A stretch of 64,000 bases of DNA, taken from Mycolicibacter algericus DSM 45454 (GTDB lineage: Bacteria; Actinomycetota; Actinomycetes; Mycobacteriales; Mycobacteriaceae). The notes under the pieces were generated by a model. The model was not told the DNA's origin, did no database searches, and worked only from the letters and a program-made list of their open reading frames with translations. Within the stretch, counting starts at the first letter, position 1. Each line of letters begins with the position of its first letter. Of this stretch, positions 25,185 to 34,705 are shown piece after piece. The DNA is taken from assembly GCF_002086455.1 (NCBI RefSeq), contig NZ_MVHC01000006.1, forward strand, positions 158,819 through 222,818. The letters are read 5' to 3'. The translations under genes and the position numbers were made by a program.

Positions 25185-27078
25185 CCTCTTCGACGCAGTT
25201 GCTACTGCTCATCGCCGCCACCCAACCGGTGATCTGGCGGGCCACGTCCTGGGCGGTCAGGCCCACCTCGGCCAGCAGCTCACCGCGGGAGGCGTGGTCG
25301 TAGAAGCGTTGCGGCAGGCCGACGTCGCGGCAGGGCACATCGATCTCGGCGTGCCGCAGCGCCGCCGACACCGCCGAGCCGACACCGCCGGCGACGCCGT
25401 TGTCCTCGCAGGTGACCACCAGCTTGTGGGCGCCGGCCATCTCGATGACCACCGCGGGAACCGGCAGCACCCAGCGGGGATCGACCACCGTCACGCCGAT
25501 GCCCTGGTTGTGCAGCCGGTCGGCCACCGCCAGCGCCATGGGCGCGAACGCGCCGACCGCGACTAGCAGCACGTCGGCGGGCAGCCCGTCGGCCGGCAGC
25601 GCCAGCAGATCCACCCCGGACCGTCGCTGGATCGCCGGGATATCTTCGCCCACATCCCCTTTCGGGAACCGAACCGCGCTGGGGCCGTCATGGATGTCCA
25701 GCGCCTCACCGAGTTCCTCGCGCAGCCGGACACCGTCGCGCGGTGCGGCCACCCGCATGCCCGGAACGATGCCCAAGATCGACAGATCCCACATGCCGTT
25801 GTGGCTGGCGCCGTCGGGACCGGTGATCCCGGCTCGGTCGAGCACCACGGTAACCGGCAGCTTATGCAGCGCGACATCCATCATCAACTGGTCGAAGGCG
25901 CGGTTGAGGAAGGTCGAATAGACCGCCACCACCGGGTGCAGGCCGCCCATCGCCAGCCCGGCCGCCGAGGTGAGCGCATGCTGTTCGGCGATCCCGACGT
26001 CGAACATGCGATCCGGGAACCGCTGGCCGAACGGGGTCAGCCCGGTGGGGCCGGGCATGGCGGCGGTGATCGCGACGACGTCGCGGCGCTTGGCACCGTA
26101 CTCGATGAGCGCGTCGGAGAACACCGCCGTCCAGCCGCGGCCGGCAGTCTCGGTCGCAGACCCGGTCAGCGGGTCGATCACGCCGCAGGCATGCATCTGC
26201 TCGGCCTCGTCATCCTCGGCCGGCCGGTAGCCTTTGCCCTTGCGGGTCACCACGTGCACGATCACCGGCGCGCCGAAGCCCCGCGCGCGGCGCAGCGCGG
26301 ACTCCACCGCGGCTTCGTCGTGCCCGTCGATCGGGCCCAGGTATTTCAGGCCCAGGTCGGTGAAGAGCGCCTGCGGGGCCAGCGCGTCCTTGAGGCCCGC
26401 CTTGAAGCTGTGGATCACCTGGTAGCCGATCTCGCCGACGACCGGCACCCCGCGCACCGCGGCGCGGCCGCGCTCGAGCAGCCGCTCGTAGGCGGGCTGC
26501 AGCCGCAACGCGGCCAAGTGGTCGGCGAAACCGCCGATGGTGGGCGCGTAGCTGCGGCCGTTGTCGTTGACCACGATCACCACCGGCCGGTTACCGGCGG
26601 CGATGTTGTTCAACGCCTCCCAGCACATGCCGCCGGTCAGGGCGCCGTCGCCGACGACGGCCACCACGTGCCGGTTGCGGTGGCCGGTCAGCTCGAAGGC
26701 CTTGGCCAGTCCGTCGGCATAGGACAGCGCCGCGCTGGCGTGGCTGGACTCCACCCAGTCGTGCTCGCTCTCGGCGCGCGACGGGTACCCCGACAGCCCG
26801 CCCTTGCGGCGCAGGCTGTGAAAGTCCGGGCTGCGGCCGGTGAGCATCTTGTGCACGTAGGCCTGGTGGCCGGTGTCGAAGATGATCGGGTCGTGCGGGG
26901 AGTCGAAGACCCGGTGCAGCGCCAGCGTCAGCTCCACCACACCCAGATTGGGGCCCAGGTGTCCCCCGGTCGCAGCGACCTTATGGATCAGGAACTCCCG
27001 GATCTCCGCCGCCAGAGCGGTCAACTGCGCCTGCGAGAGGTGCTGCAGATCGGCGGGGCCGCGGATCCCTTCAAGCAT
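25165..27078 (-). CDS. dxs: 1-Deoxy-D-xylulose-5-phosphate synthase
   Basis: A 637-residue thiamine-diphosphate enzyme making DXP from pyruvate and glyceraldehyde-3-phosphate, the entry to the MEP isoprenoid pathway that feeds decaprenyl phosphate. Visible are [18 protein letters not shown] near the start, the TPP motif [16 protein letters not shown] (about residue 150), [24 protein letters not shown] [16 protein letters not shown] with the catalytic Glu (about 370), and a C-terminal transketolase domain. Normal length. Stand-alone minus-strand gene, divergent from the CBS gene by 47 bases. Confidence 0.96.
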   Translation of the reverse strand: MLEGIRGPADLQHLSQAQLTALAAEIREFLIHKVAATGGHLGPNLGVVELTLALHRVFDSPHDPIIFDTGHQAYVHKMLTGRSPDFHSLRRKGGLSGYPSRAESEHDWVESSHASAALSYADGLAKAFELTGHRNRHVVAVVGDGALTGGMCWEALNNIAAGNRPVVIVVNDNGRSYAPTIGGFADHLAALRLQPAYERLLERGRAAVRGVPVVGEIGYQVIHSFKAGLKDALAPQALFTDLGLKYLGPIDGHDEAAVESALRRARGFGAPVIVHVVTRKGKGYRPAEDDEAEQMHACGVIDPLTGSATETAGRGWTAVFSDALIEYGAKRRDVVAITAAMPGPTGLTPFGQRFPDRMFDVGIAEQHALTSAAGLAMGGLHPVVAVYSTFLNRAFDQLMMDVALHKLPVTVVLDRAGITGPDGASHNGMWDLSILGIVPGMRVAAPRDGVRLREELGEALDIHDGPSAVRFPKGDVGEDIPAIQRRSGVDLLALPADGLPADVLLVAVGAFAPMALAVADRLHNQGIGVTVVDPRWVLPVPAVVIEMAGAHKLVVTCEDNGVAGGVGSAVSAALRHAEIDVPCRDVGLPQRFYDHASRGELLAEVGLTAQDVARQITGWVAAMSSSNCVEEVSERLD

Positions 27079-27125
27079 CCGGCTAGTCTACGCATGGCGA
27101 CGGGCACCCCCCGTATGGTCGTCCT

Positions 27126-27569
27126 ATGCGCGCCGAGGAGATCGCTGAGGAATTCCCGGTGGTGGCCATCGACTCCGACGCCGTCGACGCGGCCCGGTTA
27201 CTGGCCGAGCACCGGCTGCCCGGCATCGTCGTCGTCGACGCGGCCGGCCAGCCGCACGCGGTGCTGCCGGCTTCCCAGGTGGTGCGTTTCATCGTGCCGG
27301 GCTACGTCCAGGACGACCCGTCGCTGGCCGGAGTGCTCAGCGAGAGCGCGGCCGATCGTGCCGCCGAGAAGCTGCGCGGCAAGGCGGTGCGCGACGTGCT
27401 GCCCGAGCACCTGCCCGAACTGCCGACCGCCGGCGCCACCCACACCCTTATCGAAGTCGCCTCCACCATGGCCCGGCTGCGCAGCCCGCTGATCGCCGTC
27501 GTCAAGGACGGTAAACTGCTCGGCGTGATCACCGCGTCGCGGTTGCTGGCCGCAGCCCTCAAAGTCTGA
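27126..27569 (+). CDS. CBS-domain pair protein (Rv2683-like)
   Basis: A 147-residue protein made almost entirely of two CBS motifs: residues about 1-60 ([27 protein letters not shown] split) and about 85-145 (RDVLPEHLP...[22 protein letters not shown]). CBS pairs bind adenosine nucleotides and often gate linked transporters. The next gene starts four bases later and encodes an ArsB/NhaD-like permease, so it probably regulates that transporter; this is inference from context. Confidence 0.85.
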   Translation: MRAEEIAEEFPVVAIDSDAVDAARLLAEHRLPGIVVVDAAGQPHAVLPASQVVRFIVPGYVQDDPSLAGVLSESAADRAAEKLRGKAVRDVLPEHLPELPTAGATHTLIEVASTMARLRSPLIAVVKDGKLLGVITASRLLAAALKV

Positions 27570-27573
27570 TCGG

Positions 27574-28863
27574 GTGACGTTTTTCGCGGTCGCGGTCTTC
27601 GTGATCGCCTATGGGTTCATCGCCGCCGACCGGGTCAACAAGACCCTGGTGGCGCTGACCGGGGCGGCCGCGGTGGTCATCCTGCCGGTCATCTCCTCCG
27701 ATGACATCTTCTACTCCCGCAGAACCGGCATCGACTGGGACGTCATCTTCCTGTTGCTGGGCATGATGATCATCGTCAGCGTGCTGCGCCAGACCGGCGT
27801 CTTCGAGTACGTCGCGATCTGGTCGGCCAAGCGGGCCCAGGGTTCCCCGCTGCGCATCATGATCCTGCTGGTGTTGGTGACGGCCGTTGCATCAGCGCTG
27901 CTGGACAACGTCACCACGGTGTTGCTGATCGCACCGGTCACCCTGCTGGTATGCGACCGGCTGGAGATCAACGCGGCGCCGTTTCTGATGGCCGAGGTGT
28001 TCGCGTCGAATATCGGCGGCGCCGCCACCCTCGTCGGCGACCCTCCCAACATCATCATCGCCAGCCGCGCGGGGCTGTCGTTCAATGCCTTTCTCGCGCA
28101 CATGGCGCCGATCGTCGCCATCGTCCTGGTCGCCTTCATCGCGCTGCTGCCGCGGCTGTTTCCGGGATCGTTCACTGTCGACCCCGACCGAGTCGACGAC
28201 ATGATGGCGCTCGAGGAGCGCGAGGCGATCCAGGACCGCCGCCTGCTGATCAAGTGCGGCGTGGTCCTAGCCGGGGTGTTCGCCGGGTTCATCGGACACT
28301 CCGCGCTGAACCTGGAGCCTTCCGTGGTGGCGCTGCTCGGTGCCGGGGTGCTGATTGTGATCTCCAAGATGGAGCGCTCGGACTACCTCTCCGGCGTCGA
28401 GTGGGAGACCCTGCTGTTCTTCGCCGGCCTGTTCGTGATGGTGGGAGCCCTGGTGGACACCGGGGCGATCGCCGCCCTGGCCAAGGGCGCCACCGAGCTC
28501 ACCGGCGGCAACGCCTTGTTGACCACGATGGGAATCCTGGGGGTGTCCGCGCCGGTGTCCGGCATCATCGACAACATCCCCTACGTGGCAACCATGACCC
28601 CGATCGTGGCCGAACTGAGCACCACGCTGCCCAACGACCTGCACCCGGATGCGCTGTGGTGGGCGCTGGCGCTCGGCGCCGACTTCGGCGGGAACCTGAC
28701 CGCGGTCGGAGCCAGCGCCAATGTGGTGATGCTCGGCATCGCCCGCCGCGCCGGAAACCCGATCACGTTCTGGGAGTTCACCCGCAAGGGCATCGTGGTC
28801 ACCGCGGTCTCGGTGGCGCTTGCGGCGCCGTACCTGTGGTTGCGCTACTTCGTGTTCGGTTGA
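27574..28863 (+). CDS. ArsB/NhaD-type ion transporter (Rv2684-like)
   Basis: A 429-residue polytopic membrane protein of the ion-transporter superfamily (CitMHS/ArsB). About eleven hydrophobic helices. Family signatures are [18 protein letters not shown] and [21 protein letters not shown] in the first half, mirrored by [15 protein letters not shown] and [19 protein letters not shown] in the second, an inverted structural repeat. M. tuberculosis annotates the equivalent as arsA, but arsenite transport is unproven; Na+/H+ or anion exchange is equally possible. GTG 27574 is four bases after the CBS gene. Ends before a large inverted repeat. Confidence 0.88.
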   Translation: MTFFAVAVFVIAYGFIAADRVNKTLVALTGAAAVVILPVISSDDIFYSRRTGIDWDVIFLLLGMMIIVSVLRQTGVFEYVAIWSAKRAQGSPLRIMILLVLVTAVASALLDNVTTVLLIAPVTLLVCDRLEINAAPFLMAEVFASNIGGAATLVGDPPNIIIASRAGLSFNAFLAHMAPIVAIVLVAFIALLPRLFPGSFTVDPDRVDDMMALEEREAIQDRRLLIKCGVVLAGVFAGFIGHSALNLEPSVVALLGAGVLIVISKMERSDYLSGVEWETLLFFAGLFVMVGALVDTGAIAALAKGATELTGGNALLTTMGILGVSAPVSGIIDNIPYVATMTPIVAELSTTLPNDLHPDALWWALALGADFGGNLTAVGASANVVMLGIARRAGNPITFWEFTRKGIVVTAVSVALAAPYLWLRYFVFG

Positions 28864-28873
28864 TTTTTTCGGC

Positions 28874-28933
28874 GCGAACAGACGTGAAAGCCCCCAAAAT
28901 GACCAGAATTTAGGGGTTTTCGCGTCTGCTCGC
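28874..28933. repeat. 27-bp imperfect palindrome between convergent genes
   Basis: Arms at 28874-28900 and 28907-28933 match at 22 of 27 positions around a 6-base loop. The outer sequence GCGARCAGACG-GAAA is like a palindrome that I recall recurring in mycobacterial intergenic regions. It lies between the ArsB-like gene and the convergent methyltransferase. A bidirectional terminator or a dispersed repeat are the alternatives. Confidence 0.7.
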
Positions 28934-28943
28934 GGGGAGCGGC

Positions 28944-30116
28944 TCAAGCTCGCGTCAGCAGCGCCACGCACTCCACATGGTGGGTGAGCGGGAACGCGTC
29001 GAACACCCGGATCTGCTCGACGGCGTACCCGTGATCGCGGTACAGCCCGATGTCGCGGGCGAACGCCGCGACCTCGCAACCGATGTGCACCAGCCGCGGC
29101 ACCTTCGCGGCCGCCAGCGCCTCGATCACCTCACGGCCGGCGCCGGCGCGCGGCGGGTCCAGCACCGCGACGTCGGCAGCCCTCGGCTGTGCGGCCAGCG
29201 CCCGGCGCACCGAGTCGGTGCGCACCGACACCTGCGGCAGATCGACGAGTGCGGCCCGGGCGGCGGCCGTCGCGGCCCGTGAGGTGTCGATGCTGACCAC
29301 CTCGCCGGAGGTCCCCACTCCGTCAGCCAGTGCCGCAGCGAAGATCCCGGCCCCGCCGTAGAGGTCCCAGGCGGTCATGCCCGCCTCCGGCTGCGCCCAG
29401 TCGGAGATCAGCGCACTGTAGAGGGCGGCCGCCCGGCGATGCGCCTGCCAGAACGCCGTCACCGGGATCCGCCAGCGTCGGCGGCCGACCCACTGGGTGG
29501 CGTGATAGTCGCCCTCGAGGACCTGCGGACGGTGGTTGCGGCTGGTGCTCACCACATGCCGGACCCCGTCGTCGTCGGTCACCACGTGCAGCTGATCGCC
29601 CGGTCGCCAAGTCTGCTCGGCCAGCCCCTTGGTCATCCCGGCGGGCAATTGGCCGCACCGCAGATCGGTGACCAGCTTGTCGCTGTGATATCGGTGAAAT
29701 CCGGCCCGTCCGTCGGCGCCGACCTCCAGCCGAACCCGGCTGCGCCAGCCGGTCGGGCCGTCCTCACCCAGCGGTTCGGCCTCGCCGTGCCAGTCGTAGC
29801 CGCCGAGCCGGCGCAACTGGTTGGCGACCACCTCCGCTTTGAGCGCCCGCGCCGCGGCAGGCTCGGCGAACGCCAGGTCGCAGCAGCCGGCGCCGTCGAC
29901 GCCGGCGATCGGACACAGTGAGGCGATCCGCCCGTCCGCCGCTTCGAGCACCTCCACGCATTCGGCGTGCCAGTACGAGCCGCGCTCGGCGGTGATGCGG
30001 GCCCGCACCCGTTCGCCGGGCAGCGCGTAGCGCACGAATACCACCCGACCGTCATGGCGGGCCACACAACTGCCCCCGTTGGCCGGTGGGCCCACGTCCA
30101 GGATCAGTTCGGTCAC
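28944..30116 (-). CDS. TrmA/RumA-type (uracil-5-)RNA methyltransferase (Rv2689c-like)
   Basis: A 390-residue class I SAM methyltransferase. An N-terminal TRAM-like OB domain (about 1-60, LILDVGPPANGGSCVARHDG) is followed by a cysteine-containing region (LCPIAGVDGAGCCDLAF) that may hold an Fe-S cluster as in RlmD. A central beta domain and the Rossmann core come next: AWDLYGGAGIFAAALADG (motif I), VAVLDPPRAGAG (motif IV) and HIGCEVAAFARD with the catalytic Cys. Probably makes m5U in 23S rRNA or tRNA. GTG 30116 overlaps the upstream permease stop (GTGA), so the two are coupled. Confidence 0.88.
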   Translation of the reverse strand: MTELILDVGPPANGGSCVARHDGRVVFVRYALPGERVRARITAERGSYWHAECVEVLEAADGRIASLCPIAGVDGAGCCDLAFAEPAAARALKAEVVANQLRRLGGYDWHGEAEPLGEDGPTGWRSRVRLEVGADGRAGFHRYHSDKLVTDLRCGQLPAGMTKGLAEQTWRPGDQLHVVTDDDGVRHVVSTSRNHRPQVLEGDYHATQWVGRRRWRIPVTAFWQAHRRAAALYSALISDWAQPEAGMTAWDLYGGAGIFAAALADGVGTSGEVVSIDTSRAATAAARAALVDLPQVSVRTDSVRRALAAQPRAADVAVLDPPRAGAGREVIEALAAAKVPRLVHIGCEVAAFARDIGLYRDHGYAVEQIRVFDAFPLTHHVECVALLTRA

Positions 30117-32110
30117 TCCGTGAAGCCTCTCCGGGTGTCGCCGGGGGCGTGATGCGGCGCCAACTCCTTGCGGCGCTCCGAGGAGTTCAGCTGCCAGGGC
30201 ACCGAGGTCACCATCACCTGCGGCATGAACAGCAGCCTGGTCTTGAGCCGCAACGCGCTCTGGTTGTGCAGCACCTGCTCCCACCAGTGGCCCACCACGT
30301 ATTCGGGGATGTAGACGGTCACCACGGTGCGCGGCGACTCCTTGTTGAGCCGTCTGACGTACTCGAGCACCGGCCGGGTGACCTCGCGGTACGGCGACGC
30401 GATCACCTTGAGCGGCACGGTGATATCGCTGGCCTCCCAGTCGCGTACCAGGGCCCGGGTCTCGGTGTCGTCGACGTTGACGGTGATCGCCTCCAGGGTG
30501 TCCGGGCGGGTGGCCCGCGCGTAGGCCAGCGCGCGGCGGGTCGGCAGGTGCAGCTTGGAGACCAGGACCAGGGCGTGGTTGCGGCTGGGCAACACCGTCT
30601 GGTCGTCGAGGGCGGCGGACTGCGTGGCCAGCTCCTGTCTGACGGCATCGTAGTGGCGGCGGATCAGTTTCATCATGGCGAACAGCACCGACATGGCGAC
30701 GATCGCGATCCAGGCGCCGGCCAGGAACTTGGTGGCGATCACAACGAGAAGCACGGTCCCGGTGGCGACGAACCCGATGGTGTTGACCACCCGAGAACGC
30801 ACCATCTTGGCGCGGGCCGCACGATCGGTTTCGGTGCGCAGCAATCGGTTCCAGTGCCGGACCATGCCGATCTGACTCAGGGTGAAGGACACGAACACCC
30901 CGACGATGTAGAGCTGGATCAGTGCGGTCACCTCGGCCCCGAACGCCACGATGAAGGCGATGGCCACGACCGCCAGGAACACGATGCCGTTGGAGAAGGC
31001 CAGCCGGTCGCCGCGGGTGTGCAGCTGACGCGGCAGATACCGGTCCTGGGCCAGGATCGATCCCAGCACCGGGAAACCGTTGAACGCGGTGTTGGCGGCC
31101 AGCGCCAGGATTAGCGCGGTCACGCCGGCGATGATCCACAGACCGGGCGGAAAGCCGCGAAACACCGTCTCGGCCAACTGCGCCAGCAGCGTCTTCTGGT
31201 CGTAGTCCGCCGGCGCCCCGATCAGCTGTTCGTGCGGGCGCGCGGCGATTTTCACACCGGTCTGGCGGGCCAGCACGATGATGCCCATCATCAGCGTCAC
31301 CGCGATCACGCCCAGCATCAGCAAGGTGGTGGCGGCGTTGCGCGACTTCGGCTTGCGAAACGCCGGCACGCCGTTGCTGATCGCCTCCACCCCGGTCAGC
31401 GCCGCACACCCCGACGAGAACGACTTCGCCACCAGGAACACCAGGGCCAGCCCGACCATCTCGCCCTGGGTGGAGTGGATCTTGAACGAGGCCGAGTCGG
31501 CCTGAAGCTGGTGGCCCAGCACGAAGATCTGGAACAGCCCCCAGCCCAGCATCGCGAAGACCCCGATCATGAACGCATAGGTCGGGAAGGCGAACGCGGT
31601 GCCCGATTCCCGGATGCCGCGCAGATTGGCCGCGGCCACCACGACGACGGTACCCACCGCGAACGCCACCTTGTGGTCGGCTATGTAGGGTATCGCCGAG
31701 CCGATGTTGGCGACCCCCGATGAGATCGAAACAGCAACGGTCAGAACATAATCCACCATCAATGCACTCGCGACGGTCAGGCCCGCGGTGCCGCCGAGGT
31801 TGGTGGTGACCACCTCGTAGTCACCGCCGCCGGAGGGGTAGGCGTGCACGTTCTGACGGTAGGAGGCCACCACGGTGATGAACACGAACGCCACCGCCAG
31901 GCCGACCCACGGTGTCATCCGGTAGGCCGCGATGCCCGCCACCGACAGCACCAGGAAGACCTCTTCGGGCCCGTAGGCCACCGAGGACAGCGCGTCGGAG
32001 GCGAACACCGGCAACGCGACACGCTTGGGCAACAGGGTGTGACTGAGCCGATCGCTGCGGAACGGCCGGCCCAGCACCAGCCGGCGGGCAGCGGTGGAAA
32101 TCTTCGACAC
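30113..32110 (-). CDS. APC-superfamily permease (Rv2690c-like)
   Basis: A 665-residue amino-acid/polyamine/organocation transporter with about 12 membrane helices in residues 40-460 and a cytoplasmic C-terminal domain of about 190 residues. The start HTLLPKRVALPVFASDALSS and the helix motif VASYRQNVHAYPSGGGDYEV are characteristic. A cluster of KIAARPHEQLIGAPADYDQK lies in a loop. GTG 32110 is chosen; an in-frame TTG two codons upstream is possible. It is divergent from the TrkA-type K+ regulators ceoB/ceoC, hinting at a K+ or ion-linked role as in KUP/KimA-like APC members; this is inference. Confidence 0.88.
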   Translation of the reverse strand: MSKISTAARRLVLGRPFRSDRLSHTLLPKRVALPVFASDALSSVAYGPEEVFLVLSVAGIAAYRMTPWVGLAVAFVFITVVASYRQNVHAYPSGGGDYEVVTTNLGGTAGLTVASALMVDYVLTVAVSISSGVANIGSAIPYIADHKVAFAVGTVVVVAAANLRGIRESGTAFAFPTYAFMIGVFAMLGWGLFQIFVLGHQLQADSASFKIHSTQGEMVGLALVFLVAKSFSSGCAALTGVEAISNGVPAFRKPKSRNAATTLLMLGVIAVTLMMGIIVLARQTGVKIAARPHEQLIGAPADYDQKTLLAQLAETVFRGFPPGLWIIAGVTALILALAANTAFNGFPVLGSILAQDRYLPRQLHTRGDRLAFSNGIVFLAVVAIAFIVAFGAEVTALIQLYIVGVFVSFTLSQIGMVRHWNRLLRTETDRAARAKMVRSRVVNTIGFVATGTVLLVVIATKFLAGAWIAIVAMSVLFAMMKLIRRHYDAVRQELATQSAALDDQTVLPSRNHALVLVSKLHLPTRRALAYARATRPDTLEAITVNVDDTETRALVRDWEASDITVPLKVIASPYREVTRPVLEYVRRLNKESPRTVVTVYIPEYVVGHWWEQVLHNQSALRLKTRLLFMPQVMVTSVPWQLNSSERRKELAPHHAPGDTRRGFTE

Positions 32111-32172
32111 GAGAGCCAAGGGTAAGCCAGGCCGGCGCTGGCGGTAGCGTTCACCGAATACGGGCACGACTG

Positions 32173-32200
32173 CAGTCGAATCCAGTCGAAACCAGCCGAA
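32173..32200 (+). promoter_or_regulatory. Three 10-bp-phased direct repeats upstream of ceoB
   Basis: CAGTCGAA (32173-32180), CAGTCGAA (32183-32190) and CAGCCGAA (32193-32200) repeat with an exact 10-base period, ending 6 bases before the ceoB start codon. One-helical-turn spacing in a divergent promoter region suggests a regulator site. The last copy runs into GAAAGGA, the ribosome-binding site. Confidence 0.45.
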
Positions 32201-32206
32201 AGGACC

Positions 32207-32884
32207 GTGCACGTGCGGGTAGTTGTGATGGGATGCGGCCGGGTGGGCGCCTCGGTTGCCGACGGACTGTCCCGGATCGGCCATGAGGTCGCGATCATCG
32301 ACCGCGACACCACCTCGTTCAACCGGCTCAGCCCGGAGTTCAACGGCGAACGGGTGCTGGGCATGGGCTTCGACCGCGACGTGCTGCTGCGCGCCGGCAT
32401 CGAGGAGGCCGGCGCGTTCGCCGCGGTCTCGTCGGGTGACAACTCCAACATCATCGCCGCGCGGCTGGCCCGGGAGACGTTCGGCGTGGCGCGGGTGGTC
32501 GCCCGGATCTACGACGCCAAGCGGGCCGCCGTCTACGAGCGGCTTGGGATTCCGACCATCGCCACCGTGCCCTGGACCACCGACCGGCTGCTCGACGCGC
32601 TGACCCGGGAGAGCGAGACGACCAAATGGCGTGACCCGACCGGCACCGTCGCGGTGGCCGAGGTGGTGCTGCACGAGGACTGGATCGGCCGCCCGGTCAC
32701 CGACCTGGAAGCGGCCGTCGGTGCGCGGGTGGCGTTCCTGATCCGGTTCGGCACCGGCATCCTGCCCGAGCCCAAGACCGTCATCCAGGCCAGCGATCAG
32801 GTGTACATCGTCGCGGTGTCGGGCCGCGTCGCCGAGGCGATGGCGATTGCAGCGCTGCCGCCGAGCGAGGACCTGGACAAATGA
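32207..32884 (+). CDS. ceoB: TrkA-type K+ uptake regulator CeoB
   Basis: A 225-residue RCK protein (M. tuberculosis Rv2691, ceoB/trkA). RCK-N Rossmann domain residues 1-135 with VVVMGCGRVGASVADGL (GxGxxG) and acidic AIIDRD for NAD(H) binding; RCK-C about 145-220 (VAVAEVVLHEDWIGRPV). Gates K+ uptake together with CeoC; the membrane channel subunit is not in the window. GTG 32207 follows AAAGGA. The stop overlaps ceoC by four bases. Confidence 0.93.
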   Translation: MHVRVVVMGCGRVGASVADGLSRIGHEVAIIDRDTTSFNRLSPEFNGERVLGMGFDRDVLLRAGIEEAGAFAAVSSGDNSNIIAARLARETFGVARVVARIYDAKRAAVYERLGIPTIATVPWTTDRLLDALTRESETTKWRDPTGTVAVAEVVLHEDWIGRPVTDLEAAVGARVAFLIRFGTGILPEPKTVIQASDQVYIVAVSGRVAEAMAIAALPPSEDLDK

Positions 32885-33543
32885 AGGTCGCGGTGGCCGG
32901 GGCCGGGGCTGTCGGCCGGTCGATCGCACGGGAGCTGCTCGACAGCGAGCATCAGGTGACGTTGATCGAGCGCAATCCGGAGCACATCGACGTCGAGGAC
33001 ATCGCCGAGGCGCAGTGGCATCTCGGTGACGCCTGCGAGTTGAGTCTGTTGGAATCGGTGCACCTGGAGGACTTCGACGTCGTCATCGCCGCCACCGGAG
33101 ACGACAAGGCCAATGTGGTGCTGTCGCTACTGGCCAAGACCGAATTCGCCGTTCCCCGGGTGGTGGCCCGGGTGAACGATCCCCGCAACGAATGGCTGTT
33201 CACCGATGCCTGGGGCGTGGACGTGGCGGTTTCCACGCCGCGGATGTTGGCGTCGCTGGTCGAGGAGGCCGTCGCGGTCGGGGATCTGGTGCGGCTCATG
33301 GAGTTCCGCAAGAGCGACACCAACCTGCTGGAGATCACGCTGCCCGACGACACCCCCTGGGGCGGCAAGCCGGTGCGCAAGTTGACGCTGCCCCGCGACG
33401 CCGCACTGGTGACGATCCTGCGGGGCACCCGGGTGATCGTGCCGCAGGACGACGAGCCGCTGGAAGGCGGCGACGAGTTGCTGTTCGTCGCGTCTTCCGG
33501 CGTCGAGGACGCGCTGCGCGAGCTGCTGCTACCGGCGCACTGA
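32881..33543 (+). CDS. ceoC: TrkA-type K+ uptake regulator CeoC
   Basis: A 220-residue second RCK protein (Rv2692, ceoC/trkB). N-terminal VAVAGAGAVGRSIARELL and VTLIERNPEH form the nucleotide site; the RCK-C domain starts near residue 140 (NLLEITLPDDTPWGGKPV). ATGA overlap with ceoB implies an obligate pair and probably a heteromeric gating ring. Its end overlaps the convergent DUF3159 gene by 15 bases. Confidence 0.93.
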   Translation: MKVAVAGAGAVGRSIARELLDSEHQVTLIERNPEHIDVEDIAEAQWHLGDACELSLLESVHLEDFDVVIAATGDDKANVVLSLLAKTEFAVPRVVARVNDPRNEWLFTDAWGVDVAVSTPRMLASLVEEAVAVGDLVRLMEFRKSDTNLLEITLPDDTPWGGKPVRKLTLPRDAALVTILRGTRVIVPQDDEPLEGGDELLFVASSGVEDALRELLLPAH

Positions 33544-34197
33544 CCGGGGCCCGCGGCCGTCTGCCGGCTGCGAGACCGGCTGCTCGTCCAGTGCCCGCTG
33601 CACGTATTTGACCGCCAGATAGGTCACCACCGCCGCCAGCGCGGTTAGCGGCCAGCCCATGGCGATGCGGGCCACCCCCAACCACCCGGTCTGGTCGGCG
33701 TCGTAGAGCAGCCGCTGCACCGCGAAGCGGGAACCGAAGACCAGCACCCAGGTCAGGGTCGCGACGTCGTAGGCGTAGACCGCCGCCCGCACCCCGCGCC
33801 AGGCCCGGCTCTGCCCGCTGGCCCAGCTCCAGATGTAGCCGACCGCCGGTCGCCGGATCAGGATGGATCCGGCGAAGACCAGCGCCCATGCCAGCGACGT
33901 CCAGATGCCGAGCAGGAAATAACCTTTTGAGTCGCCCATCAGGTAGGCGATCAGGGCACAGACCGCCACCCCGAAGAACCCCGATACGGCCGGCTGGGTG
34001 GATTCCCGGCGGATGAGCCGCCAGGCCAGCACTGCCGCGGCCACCGTCAGCGCCGCCACCACTGCGGTTCGCAGCCCGAAGAGACTGGAGGTCGGCACGA
34101 ACACCACGATCGGCAGCGACGAGTAGATCAGGCCGGACACTCCGCCGATCTGGTCCAGCAGTCGCTGCGGCCCTTGGGCGCCGAACTCGCCGGTCAT
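33529..34197 (-). CDS. DUF3159 membrane protein (Rv2693c-like)
   Basis: A 222-residue integral membrane protein of the actinobacterial DUF3159 family. Start MTGEFGAQGPQRLLDQIGG is followed by about six hydrophobic helices; GDSKGYFLLGIWTSLAWALV and IRRPAVGYIWSWA are typical family segments. The C-terminus is a short basic tail. ATG 34197 is preferred over a GTG two codons earlier. It lies 29 bases after the OB-fold gene, in the same orientation. Function unknown. Confidence 0.85.
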   Translation of the reverse strand: MTGEFGAQGPQRLLDQIGGVSGLIYSSLPIVVFVPTSSLFGLRTAVVAALTVAAAVLAWRLIRRESTQPAVSGFFGVAVCALIAYLMGDSKGYFLLGIWTSLAWALVFAGSILIRRPAVGYIWSWASGQSRAWRGVRAAVYAYDVATLTWVLVFGSRFAVQRLLYDADQTGWLGVARIAMGWPLTALAAVVTYLAVKYVQRALDEQPVSQPADGRGPRSVRR

Positions 34198-34226
34198 CGT
34201 CACGCCGGCCTGACGGTCTCCGGCCG

Positions 34227-34598
34227 TCACTGCTGGATTTCGTAGTGGGGGTTGTAGATGGCCTTGCAGCCGCTGTCGAGCTTTCCGAGCCGGCCGTGCA
34301 CCCGCAGCGTGCGGCCCGAGTTGATTCCGGGAATGCGGCGCTGCCCCAGCCACACCAGTGTCACGGTGTCGGTGCCGTCGAACAGCTCGGCGCGGACCCC
34401 GCCCACACAGCCCTTGGCGTTGGCTTCCACGCTGCGCAGCACCCCGACCATGGTGACCTCTTGACCGCGTTCGCAGTCGATGGCGCGCTGCGCGCCGGTG
34501 TTGAGCGCCTCGTCGGACAGTTCCTCGACATCACGCAGCTCGGGGTCTTCGGTCAGTCTCCGAGTCAGCCGGCGCAGATAGCCTTTGGGCGCAGCCAT
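34227..34598 (-). CDS. OB-fold nucleic-acid-binding domain protein (Rv2694c-like)
   Basis: A 123-residue protein with a helical N-terminus (RRLTRRLTEDPELRDVEEL) and a single OB-fold (GQEVTMVGVLRSVEANAKG through TLVWLGQRRIPGINSGRTLRVHGRL), like the tRNA/DNA-binding OB domains of aspartyl-tRNA synthetase and RecG. The start ATG 34598 follows GAGGGAGAGTG. It is divergent from the alpha/beta-hydrolase gene and upstream of DUF3159. Nucleic-acid binding is inferred from fold only. Confidence 0.85.
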   Translation of the reverse strand: MAAPKGYLRRLTRRLTEDPELRDVEELSDEALNTGAQRAIDCERGQEVTMVGVLRSVEANAKGCVGGVRAELFDGTDTVTLVWLGQRRIPGINSGRTLRVHGRLGKLDSGCKAIYNPHYEIQQ

Positions 34599-34705
34599 TG
34601 CACTCTCCCTCAGTTGTGTGCGCACGCTAGGGTAGACCTGTTGATTACCTAATGCCACAACGACCGGCCTACGGGTCGCCGAGCAGCACCCGGCACCATC
34701 GAGGG

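Noticed and set aside
25690..27492. A 600-codon plus-strand frame opposite dxs
   Set aside because: Antisense to an intact dxs with full TPP motifs; low-complexity composition and no family motif.
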